A stretch of 64,000 nucleotides of DNA from Streptomyces griseiscabiei (GTDB lineage: Bacteria > Actinomycetota > Actinomycetes > Streptomycetales > Streptomycetaceae): NCBI RefSeq assembly GCF_020010925.1, contig NZ_JAGJBZ010000001.1, forward strand, positions 310,001-374,000, given 5' to 3'. The notes under the pieces are model-generated. The model searched no databases and was not told where the DNA came from. It saw nothing but the letters and a program-made list of their open reading frames with translations. Positions 24,653 through 32,464 of the stretch are shown here, one piece after another. The translations under genes and the position numbers were made by a program. The stretch's first letter is position 1; each line of letters opens with the position of its first letter.

Positions 24653-26911
24653 TCAGTCCTGGGCTCCGCGGACGGGTTCGAGCGGCCTGTCCCGCCGACT
24701 TCCCTGACCGGAGTCCTCGTCGGGCTCCGGGGTGCGGGCCTGCCCGGCCAGGGCGTGGCGCAGCTTCTCCCCCTCGACGTCCACGTCGGGCAGGATCCGG
24801 TCCAGCCAGCGGGGCAGGGCCCAGGCCCGGCGTCCCAGCAGGGTCATGACCGCGGGCACGATCGTCATACGGACCACGAAGGCGTCGAAGAGGACCGCCG
24901 AGGCGAGTCCCAGGCCGATCGACTTGATCAGTGAGGCGTCGGCGAGCAGGAACCCGGCGAAGACCGAGATCATGATGATCGCCGCGGCCGTCACCACCCG
25001 GGCTCCGTGCCGGAAGCCCGCGATCACCGCCTCGGTGGGCTCGGCGCCGTGGACGTACTCCTCGCGCATCCGGGTGACGAGGAAGACCTGGTAGTCCATG
25101 GCGAGTCCGAAGACCACGCCGATCATGAAGATCGGCATCACGCTCACGATGGGCGCGGTCGTGTCGACGCCGAAGACGTCCTTGAGCCAGCCCCACTGGA
25201 AGACCGCGACCAGGACGCCGAGCGTCGCCACCACGCTGAGCAGGAAGCCGAGTGTCGCCTTGAGGGGGACCAGGATCGAGCGGAACACGAGCAGCAGCAG
25301 GATCACGGCCAGGCCGACGACCACCAGGAGGTAGGGCACGAGGGCATCGCCGAGCTTGTCGGAGACGTCGATGTTCAGGGCCGTCGTACCGGTGACGACG
25401 ACCTCCGCGTCGGTGGCCTTCAGCAGGGCGGGGGCGGTGGTGTCACGGATCTCCCCGACCAGGTCCACCGTCTTCTGGCTGTTGGGGGAGCTCTTCGGGA
25501 CGGCCCGGATCAGTGCCACGTCACCCGAGGTGTTGAACACCGCCGGGCTCACGGAGGCGACGTCGGGCAGCTTGCCCAGCGCTGTCACCGTCTCCGCGGC
25601 GGCGGCCTTCGGGTCCCCGCTGTCCCGGGCGTCGACGACGACGGTGAGCGGGCCGTTGTAGCCGGGGCCGAAGCCCTTGCTCAGGGTGTCGTAGGCGGTC
25701 CGCTGGGTGCTGCCCGCCGGGGCGGTGCTGTCGTCGGGCATGCCCAGCCGCATCCCGAGCGCGGGAGCGGCCAGCAGGCCCAGGACGGCCGTCGAGAGGA
25801 TGAGCGCCTTCCACGGGCGGGCGATGACGAACCGTGCCCAGCGCACGCCCATCGGCTCGCCCTCGCCCCGCTCCAGCGCGCGCATGCGTTTGGTCTTGAG
25901 GTTGCCCTTCATGATGCGTGGGCCGGCGAAGCCGAGGACGGCGGGCAGCAGGGTCAGGGCGACGACGACGGCCACGACGACCGCGAACGCCGCCGCCAGA
26001 CCCAGGTCGGACAGCATCCGGATGCCCACGACGGTGAGTCCCGCGAGAGCGATCACCACGGTCAGGCCGGCGAACACGACCGCCGATCCGGCCGTCCCCA
26101 GGGCCCGGCCGCAGGCTTCCTCCGGGTCGTGGCCCTCCCTGATCTCACCGCGGTAGCGGGAGACGATGAACAGGGCGTAGTCGATGGCGACCGCGAGGCC
26201 CAGCATCAGCGCGAGCGTCGACGCCGAGGAGCTCATGTCCCAGAGCGCAGTGGCGATGGTGATCGACAGGATCGCCATGACGACGCCCAGGAGGGCGGTC
26301 AGCAGCGGCAGACCCGCGGCGAGCAGCGAGCCGAAGGTGATCACCAGTGCCACGGCGGCCACCGCGAGACCGATCAGTTCGGCGGCGTTCGCGCCTTCCT
26401 TCTCGTTGACGGCGTTACCGCCCAGGCTCACCGCGAGGCCCGCCTTGTCGCCCTTCTCGGCGACGGCGTGCAGGGCGTCCCGTGCCTCGGGGGTGATGTC
26501 GGCCTGGGCGACCCGGTAGGTCACCTGCGCGTAGGTGACGGTGCCGTCCCGGCTGATGAGGCGGCTGGCGTACGGGTCGCTGACGCTCGCCACCTGGGGA
26601 GCCTTCTGGAGGTCGGCGATCAGCGCCTCGACCTCGGTCCGGTGGGCGCCGGACGTCAGCTGCTGCCCGCGGGGGGCCTCGAAGACGACTCGGGCGGTGG
26701 CACCCGACGCGGAGGCCTGGGGGAACTCCTTGTCGAGCAGGTCCAGCGCCTTCTGCGACTGGGTGCCGGGAATCGTGAACTGGTCCGACGACGTGCCGGA
26801 CACACTCGCGGAGCCAATGCCGACGACCGCGAGAACGGCGATCCACAACAGCACCACGAGACGGCGCCGCCGGAAGGCGAACCGGCCGATCCTGTAGAGG
26901 AAGGTGGCCAC
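24653..26911 (-). CDS. MMPL/RND-family transporter
   Basis: A 752-residue exporter with the twofold layout of the RND superfamily: a first helix (LVVLLWIAVLAVVGIGSA), a large outside domain, five clustered helices (LALMLGLAVAIDYALFIVSR), a second outside domain and five more helices (GVVFGLAMDYQVFLVTRMRE). The GLxVAIDYALF and GLAMDYQVFL pair is characteristic of MMPL proteins, which move lipids, drugs or siderophores outwards. The GTG start has GGGAG at 8-base spacing. The gene is followed by the NarL-type two-component pair on the same strand, which probably controls it. Confidence 0.93.
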   Translation of the reverse strand: MATFLYRIGRFAFRRRRLVVLLWIAVLAVVGIGSASVSGTSSDQFTIPGTQSQKALDLLDKEFPQASASGATARVVFEAPRGQQLTSGAHRTEVEALIADLQKAPQVASVSDPYASRLISRDGTVTYAQVTYRVAQADITPEARDALHAVAEKGDKAGLAVSLGGNAVNEKEGANAAELIGLAVAAVALVITFGSLLAAGLPLLTALLGVVMAILSITIATALWDMSSSASTLALMLGLAVAIDYALFIVSRYRGEIREGHDPEEACGRALGTAGSAVVFAGLTVVIALAGLTVVGIRMLSDLGLAAAFAVVVAVVVALTLLPAVLGFAGPRIMKGNLKTKRMRALERGEGEPMGVRWARFVIARPWKALILSTAVLGLLAAPALGMRLGMPDDSTAPAGSTQRTAYDTLSKGFGPGYNGPLTVVVDARDSGDPKAAAAETVTALGKLPDVASVSPAVFNTSGDVALIRAVPKSSPNSQKTVDLVGEIRDTTAPALLKATDAEVVVTGTTALNIDVSDKLGDALVPYLLVVVGLAVILLLLVFRSILVPLKATLGFLLSVVATLGVLVAVFQWGWLKDVFGVDTTAPIVSVMPIFMIGVVFGLAMDYQVFLVTRMREEYVHGAEPTEAVIAGFRHGARVVTAAAIIMISVFAGFLLADASLIKSIGLGLASAVLFDAFVVRMTIVPAVMTLLGRRAWALPRWLDRILPDVDVEGEKLRHALAGQARTPEPDEDSGQGSRRDRPLEPVRGAQD

Positions 26912-27035
26912 AGAGGTACTCCCACCTGGGAAAACAACGGGACGGATGACGAGAACTGAGTGGGTCTGCGTGACCCGTCCCTCAAGCTAGGCGCGGAATT
27001 CCGGCCGCCCCCGGCACCGGGGAAGCGGATACGGC

Positions 27036-27051
27036 GCCGGCGCCTCCTCCT
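27036..27051. promoter_or_regulatory. Shared 16-bp element, copy 2 (upstream of the MMPL gene)
   Basis: Identical to the element at 19935-19950. Here it is followed by TGCGGTACTGG and a second CTCCTCCT a short way on (27067-27074), so the coding strand reads two GGAGGAG blocks about 20 bases apart. This spacing would suit a NarL-type dimer. It lies about 125 bases before the MMPL start and in the divergent region shared with the acetyltransferase gene. Confidence 0.35.
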
Positions 27052-27203
27052 GCGGTACTGGTCGCACTCCTCCTCAAGGACCTCTGCCGGACCGGCCGGG
27101 CGACGGTGACGGTACCGTTGGGCGGCGCCCCGGCCGTTTCGTGTTGCGCCGAACGGCCGGAACAGCGGGAGCAGCAGGAGCAGTCCGGGAAGGGCACGAC
27201 AGC

Positions 27204-27896
27204 ATGACGAGCGTGGACACCGCCGTACTCGACGATCCGGTGGGTGAGTCACTGCGCGGGCATCACGCGGGTCTCGGCCGACGGCTGGGCCGGGCCGCCA
27301 CGTACGTGGCGGACGTGGCGACCTTCTCGGCGGTGTCGCCCACCGCCGAGGCGGCGGACTGGGACGATCTCGCCGGACTGCTCGGCCGGGACGCCTTCGC
27401 CGACATGTTCAGCTGCCCGGCGCTCCCGCCGCCGGACTGGGAGCCGGTGTTCGTCCTCGAAGGCCGGCAGATGATCTGGCCCGGCGGCCGGCCCGGTCCG
27501 ACGGGCGTCGACGGCGTGGTCGAACTGGGCCCGGCCGATGTGCCCGAGATGCTCGACCTCGTCGCACGGACCCGGCCGGGACCGTTCTGGCCGCGCACCC
27601 ACGAACTCGGCACCTATCTGGGCGTCCGCGTCGACGGCCGTCTCGTGGCCATGGCGGGCGAGCGTCTCCGGCCTCCCGGATGGAGCGAGATAAGCGCCGT
27701 CTGCACCGCCCCCGAGGCGCGCGGCCAGGGCCACGCCGTCCGCCTGGTGGGGGCGGTCACCGCACGCGTCCTGGCCCGGAACGAACGTCCCTTCCTGCAC
27801 GTCGCCGAGACGAACACCGCCGCGACCGCCCTGTACGAACGGCTCGGCTTCGAGAGCCGCAGCCAGGTGACCTTCCGCGGATTCCGTACGCCGTGA
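27204..27896 (+). CDS. GNAT-family N-acetyltransferase
   Basis: A 230-residue protein. The C-terminal half is a complete GNAT fold with the acetyl-CoA motif EISAVCTAPEARGQGHAVRL (Arg-Gly-x-Gly-His-Ala) and the end motif NTAATALYERLGFES. The N-terminal half is another domain of similar size, FGFR-like in layout, with PVFVLEGRQMIWPGG. Starting at 27204 uses a GGGAAGGG site; an upstream start at 27141 is less likely. The acceptor is unknown. It diverges from the MMPL gene and converges on the fucosidase gene with only 19 bases between. Confidence 0.85.
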   Translation: MTSVDTAVLDDPVGESLRGHHAGLGRRLGRAATYVADVATFSAVSPTAEAADWDDLAGLLGRDAFADMFSCPALPPPDWEPVFVLEGRQMIWPGGRPGPTGVDGVVELGPADVPEMLDLVARTRPGPFWPRTHELGTYLGVRVDGRLVAMAGERLRPPGWSEISAVCTAPEARGQGHAVRLVGAVTARVLARNERPFLHVAETNTAATALYERLGFESRSQVTFRGFRTP

Positions 27897-27915
27897 ACCG
27901 TGAGCGCGGTGCGCG

Positions 27916-30900
27916 TCAGGGCCTGGCCGGCCTCACCTTCTTGTCGGTGCCGTCGACCCGTACGGTGACGGGCTTCCGGTGGCGGGCCCGGTCGGCCACG
28001 ATGTCGTACGACGTGACCTTGCCGTCGCGCCACTCACAGCTGACCTCGTAGCCGCCGCGGGCGCGCAGGCCGGTGAAGGAGCCCCGGGGTTTCCACGCGT
28101 CCGGGAGGGCGGGCAGCAGGTGGATCACGCCGTCGTGGCTCTGCAGGAGCATCTCCGCCACCGCGCCCGAGATACCGAAGTTGCCGTCCATCTGGAAGGG
28201 CGGGTGGTCGCAGAAGAGGTTGGGCAGGGTGTTGTAGGTCAGCAGGCCGCGCAGCATGATCTGGGCGCGGCGGCCGTCGCCGAGACGGGCGAAGAGGGCC
28301 GCCCGCCAGGGCCAGGTCCAGGAGCGTCGGCTGTCGCCGGAGACCGTCGCGGCGGTGAACGGGACGCCTTCCTTCTCGCCGCACCGCGCCTTGAGGGAGA
28401 CGAGGGCGGCGGCCGCGAACTCGGCCGTGGCCGGGGTGATCTGGCGACCGGGGTAGACCGCGAAGAGGTGGGAGGTGTGGCGGTGGATGTCGGTGGGGCT
28501 GTCGATGTCCTCCTGCCACTCCTGCAGCTGGCCCCATCTGCCGATCTTGTTCGGTGCGAGGCGGGCCTGCATGTCCGCCACCTTGGCCCGGTAGGCGGGG
28601 TCCGCGTCGAGCACCGCCTCGCAGTCGAGGTAGTTCTGGAACAGGTCCCAGATGATCTGCTGGTCGTACATGACGCCGTCCTCGCGGGGCCCGTGCTCGG
28701 GTGACCAGCCGTTCGGGGCGACGAGGAGTCCGTCCGCACGCTCCTTGAGATGGTCCTCCCAGAACTGGCAGATCTCCTTGATCATCGGGTGGGCGAGGGT
28801 GCGGAGGTACTCCAGGTCCTGGGTGAACGCCCAGTGTTCGTACAGGTGTTGGGCGTACCAGGCGCTCGCGACGGTGTTCCACTCCCAGGCGTTGCCGCCG
28901 AAGACGCTCTGGCTGGTGCGGGCGGTCCAGCCGCGGGTGTCGGCGCCGAACGCGTTGCGGGTCGCCACGCGGCTGGGCACCGCGACCTGTTCGATGAAGC
29001 CGACGAGCGCCTCGTGACACTCCGGCAGGTTCGTCGTCTCGGCGCCCCAGTAGTTCATCTGGACATTGATGTTGGTGTGGTAGTCGGAGGCCCAGGCGGG
29101 CTGGTTGCTGTCGTTCCACAGGCCCTGGAGGTTGGCGGGCAGGCCCTTCGGGCGGGAGGAACCGATCAGCAGGTAGCGGCCGTAGTCGAACATCGTCTGT
29201 TCGAGGGTGGGGTCCTCGCCGCCGGCCGCGTAGCGCGCCAGCCGGGCGTCGGTCGGCAGGGCCACGACGGCGGGGTCCGAGGTGCCCCAACTGACGGAGA
29301 CCCGGTTCATCAGGGCCCGGGTCTCGGCGGTGTGCTGGGCGCGCAGTTCGGCGTAGGGGCGGCGGGCCGCCTTGGCGAGGGTTCTGGCGACGACCGGTTC
29401 GGGGTCGGCGCCGCGCCAGCCGGCGGCCGCGTCGAGCTTGTAGTCGGTGCGGGCGTCGAGGAGCAGGGTCAGGGTCGTGCAGTCCCGGAACCGGAGCGTC
29501 GGTCCGCCGGCGGCACGGTCGCCGGCGTCGCCGTCCTCGTCGATGCCGAAGTCGCCGTCGGCGTCGACGACCTGGACGGTGCAGGCGTGCCGGAGGCCGT
29601 TGCCCATGACGCCCTTGAAGGCGATCCGGCGGGCGTCGGCGTGGACGGTCGTGGGGGCCTCGTCCTGACCGGACGTCAGTGAGATCGTTCCGGAGAGCCC
29701 GTGCCTGGTGTCGGAGGTGTAGCGGAAGACCATGACGTCGGCGGTCCGGCCGGCGAAGGCCTCGCGCACGACGCGTCGCCCCGGTGCGCCGAAGCGGGTC
29801 GTGTGGACGCCGTCCACGAAGTCGAGGCTGCGCTGGTAGTCGACGACCGTCCGCTGGGTGCGGGTGTCGAACCCTTCGCCCGTCAGCGCGATCCCCGCGA
29901 TCCCGAGGCCGGTCGAGGACGCGCCGGGGGTGAGGGTGAGCCGGTAGACGCGGTAGGCCGTGCTGTTGGTGAACCGGAAGGTACGTGTCTCGCCGCGGGC
30001 GGTGAAGGGCTTCTCGGGGTTCTGGGTGTCGAGGGTCGTCCAGGTACGCCCGTCCTGCGACGCCTCCAGCCGCCAGGCCCGGGGGTCCTCGCGGGGGCGG
30101 TCCGGCGCCGAGGTCAGCGCGTACGAGGTGACGGCTCGGGCGCGGGGCAGATCGGCCTGCCAGACGACCGGGGTCGTGCTCGCGCCGACCCGCCAGACCG
30201 TGGCCGGATCACCGTCCACCGAGCGCGAGATGTCCTTGGCCCGGGATCCGCTCCCGGCGCCGGAGCCCTCCGAGTGCCCGCTCGGCGACGACAGATAGAC
30301 CGAACCGCCCCCGCCGAGATCGACGCCGGCCAGGCCGATCTCGCTCACCTGGAAGTGGCTGACGCCCGCCTTGGGGACGAAGTCGAACCGGTAGAAGCGG
30401 TAGGCGCCGCTGTCGGCGCTGGTGAACTCCTTGGTCTGGAAGCGGCTCTCGAAGGGCGCGTCCAGCGTGCGGCTGTCCAGCGCCGTCCAGGTGGTGCCGT
30501 CGGCGGAACCCGAGAAGGTCCACTCCCGCGGGTCGCGCTGCGGTACGTCGTTGGCGCTCGTCAGACGGTACGACGCCACCTCGACGGGGTCGGGCAGTTC
30601 GACCTGCCAGCGCACCTTCTCGCCGGGCCCGTCGATGCACCACTTGGTGCTCGACGTGCCGTCGTACGTCTTGTCGACACCCTCCCCCGAGGAGCTGTTG
30701 TACGGTCCGCCCGGGGCCGTGACCTTCGGGCTCGACGGGGTGGCGAAGGTGACGACGAGGTCGCCGAAGGTGCGGTAGGAGCCGAAGCCGGTCATACCGG
30801 TGTCGAAGTCGCTGTCCGGCCGGCCGGCGAGGGCGTTGTCGTAGTTGTCGAGTCCGCCCCACAGGCTCTGTTCGTTGAACTGGACGCGCTCCTGGTGGGG

Positions 30901-31182
30901 GTCGGCGAAGAGCATCGCGCCGAGGCGACCGTTGCCGATCGGCAGGGCCTGCGACTGCCAGTCCGCGGCCGGGACACGGTACTTCAGCGCCTTGCGCGAG
31001 AGAGTCGGCCACTGGAGGGCCGTGGGGGTGCCGGTTTCCGCGGCGACCGCCTGTCCCATGGGAGTACCACCGGTCAGTTGAGTGATCAAAGGTGCGAAGG
31101 CGAGGGCACCGCCGGCCTTGAGGATGCTCCGTCGCTGCGGTTCGGGTGCATTGATCACAGTAAGGTCTCCCGGCCCATTCAT
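27916..31182 (-). CDS. Secreted GH95 alpha-L-fucosidase with two inserted discoidin-like domains
   Basis: About 1088 residues. The Tat signal has [16 protein letters not shown]. The GH95 N-terminal beta-domain starts at [15 protein letters not shown] and is interrupted after GDLVVTF by two F5/8 type C-like (discoidin) domains of about 140 residues each, rich in [21 protein letters not shown] repeats. GH95 then resumes and reaches the C-terminus. Catalytic-region motifs are kept: [20 protein letters not shown] (the Asn pair), NGWSPEHGP (general acid Glu) and [15 protein letters not shown]95 enzymes remove alpha-1,2-L-fucose, or sometimes galactose, by inversion. ATG 31182 follows a GAAAGAG site. 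The sialidase lies nearby on the other strand. Confidence 0.9.
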   Translation of the reverse strand: MNGPGDLTVINAPEPQRRSILKAGGALAFAPLITQLTGGTPMGQAVAAETGTPTALQWPTLSRKALKYRVPAADWQSQALPIGNGRLGAMLFADPHQERVQFNEQSLWGGLDNYDNALAGRPDSDFDTGMTGFGSYRTFGDLVVTFATPSSPKVTAPGGPYNSSSGEGVDKTYDGTSSTKWCIDGPGEKVRWQVELPDPVEVASYRLTSANDVPQRDPREWTFSGSADGTTWTALDSRTLDAPFESRFQTKEFTSADSGAYRFYRFDFVPKAGVSHFQVSEIGLAGVDLGGGGSVYLSSPSGHSEGSGAGSGSRAKDISRSVDGDPATVWRVGASTTPVVWQADLPRARAVTSYALTSAPDRPREDPRAWRLEASQDGRTWTTLDTQNPEKPFTARGETRTFRFTNSTAYRVYRLTLTPGASSTGLGIAGIALTGEGFDTRTQRTVVDYQRSLDFVDGVHTTRFGAPGRRVVREAFAGRTADVMVFRYTSDTRHGLSGTISLTSGQDEAPTTVHADARRIAFKGVMGNGLRHACTVQVVDADGDFGIDEDGDAGDRAAGGPTLRFRDCTTLTLLLDARTDYKLDAAAGWRGADPEPVVARTLAKAARRPYAELRAQHTAETRALMNRVSVSWGTSDPAVVALPTDARLARYAAGGEDPTLEQTMFDYGRYLLIGSSRPKGLPANLQGLWNDSNQPAWASDYHTNINVQMNYWGAETTNLPECHEALVGFIEQVAVPSRVATRNAFGADTRGWTARTSQSVFGGNAWEWNTVASAWYAQHLYEHWAFTQDLEYLRTLAHPMIKEICQFWEDHLKERADGLLVAPNGWSPEHGPREDGVMYDQQIIWDLFQNYLDCEAVLDADPAYRAKVADMQARLAPNKIGRWGQLQEWQEDIDSPTDIHRHTSHLFAVYPGRQITPATAEFAAAALVSLKARCGEKEGVPFTAATVSGDSRRSWTWPWRAALFARLGDGRRAQIMLRGLLTYNTLPNLFCDHPPFQMDGNFGISGAVAEMLLQSHDGVIHLLPALPDAWKPRGSFTGLRARGGYEVSCEWRDGKVTSYDIVADRARHRKPVTVRVDGTDKKVRPARP

Positions 31183-31338
31183 CGGCTCTTTCGTCAGCTC
31201 CCACACCGGAAGCGACAGGTATTCTCATCCTCCTGTGCGGGAGCGATCATCGTGGCCGGAGAATTGATCCGATGTCTAGAGGTCGGCAGCATCAAATGAA
31301 CACACGTGCCGCCTCCGTCCGTACCGCGGCCGGTCGAG

Positions 31339-31372
31339 GGGCCGCCCAGGCGGAACTCGGGCTGGGCGGCCC
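31339..31372. terminator. Hairpin terminator of the small secreted protein gene
   Basis: A perfect 11-bp stem, GGGCCGCCCAG with CTGGGCGGCCC, and a 12-base loop, located 16-49 bases downstream of the stop of the minus-strand gene at 31388-32023. Confidence 0.6.
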
Positions 31373-31387
31373 GGGGTTCGACTCCGG

Positions 31388-32023
31388 TCAGCCGTTCTGT
31401 CCGGACCGCGTCAGCGAACAGGAGGTGATCGCCACGACGGGCCCGGCCGCACCGAGGTTGCTCGTCCGGGGCTGCTGCCCGGGCGGGAAGACGATGGCGC
31501 TCTGCGCCTGGGACGTCCACGACCCCGGGAGGCACACGGTCGCCGCGTTGGCCTCGATGTAGGCGGAACCGTGGTTCTGGTTCGCCTGCGCGGCGACGGT
31601 CGTCCCGTTGCGGGCGAGCACGAGCTGGATCTGGAGGGACTGCACCTCATGGGTGCACCGGACGTTGGCCGACGTACCCATGAGCCTGATCCCGTCCTCG
31701 CCCGGGGCCTTGTAGGGGCCGTAGAGGGTGAGGGTGCAAGTGATCACGTCCTCCGCCGACTTGGCGACCCGCACACCGGCGGAGCCCAGGGAGAGGTCGG
31801 ACCGTGTGCCGCCCCGGGGCAGCGTGAAGCTACGGCTCACCGACGGGCGACTCGTGGCGTCGGCCGGGGCCGATCCGGCGTCGCCCGCCGACGAGGACGC
31901 GTTCGCGGCCGGGACCGCCGCACCGAGAGCGGCGGCGCTCATGGCGGCCACCGCCAGACTCCGGGTGGTCCGCCGGACGCGACCCGGCATGCTCGGTGAG
32001 CGGTGTGCACGTGGTGAAGACAT
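31388..32023 (-). CDS. Secreted protein of unknown function
   Basis: A 211-residue protein. A positively charged start and a hydrophobic stretch (SLAVAAMSAAALGAAVPAAN) ending in an Ala-rich cleavage site mark it for export. The mature part has about 165 residues, is strand-rich and has four cysteines (in ITCTLTLYG, NVRCTHE, ATVCLPGSW and ITSCSLT), so two disulfides are likely. I do not recognise the family; similar small beta proteins are common in Streptomyces. It is divergent from the sialidase gene with 440 bases between. AGGGAA precedes the ATG. Confidence 0.75.
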   Translation of the reverse strand: MSSPRAHRSPSMPGRVRRTTRSLAVAAMSAAALGAAVPAANASSSAGDAGSAPADATSRPSVSRSFTLPRGGTRSDLSLGSAGVRVAKSAEDVITCTLTLYGPYKAPGEDGIRLMGTSANVRCTHEVQSLQIQLVLARNGTTVAAQANQNHGSAYIEANAATVCLPGSWTSQAQSAIVFPPGQQPRTSNLGAAGPVVAITSCSLTRSGQNG

Positions 32024-32428
32024 GGCGATTCCCTGTCCTGGAAGGTGACGATCGAGGTGAAGCACCGGTCCGGACGGCGCCGTGCACCGGCCCGCCGCGG
32101 TTCTCGGCCCGCCGCGCCGTCCGACACCGCAGAGCCCAGGAAGCGGCCCCGCGGAAACGCGGAACTCCCGCTGTATCCGCCCCACCACCTGACCGACCCC
32201 TCCGACCTGCGCGATCGGCCCCCGTCGAACCGTCGCACCACCTCGCGACCGGCAACAACCGGCAGCCGACCGGCAAAACGGGAAACGACCACCCGAGGCC
32301 GCGTCCACGTCCGATGAACACCCGGTCCGTGCCGCGACGGCAGGCCCCACGGACCGTCCGCCACCACCGGAGCTCGTGGCCCGCGCGGCGGAGAGCCTCC
32401 GTTCGCCTCACGGCCGGACGCTATTTCG
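32024..32428. other. Divergent intergenic region between the secreted protein and sialidase genes
   Basis: About 405 bases with no convincing gene on either strand. The open frames have poor residue composition. The right end joins the sialidase promoter at 32429. I saw no clear dyad in the middle. Confidence 0.5.
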
Positions 32429-32458
32429 TTGAAGCGTCATGTGAGAACGTCATAGCGT
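32429..32458 (+). promoter_or_regulatory. Probable leaderless promoter of the sialidase gene
   Basis: TTGAAG (32429-32434) and TAGCGT (32453-32458) are separated by 18 bases, matching a vegetative sigma promoter. The -10 ends 7 bases before the A of the ATG at 32465, so transcription would start at or next to the start codon. No Shine-Dalgarno sequence lies before the gene, which agrees with a leaderless message. CGTCAT occurs twice between and overlapping the boxes. Confidence 0.6.
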
Positions 32459-32464
32459 CCTCCC

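Noticed and set aside
31371..31395. tRNA-like GGTTCGACTC near the secreted protein gene's end
   Set aside because: There is no matching acceptor arm, and the stretch overlaps a terminator hairpin and the end of a supported coding frame.
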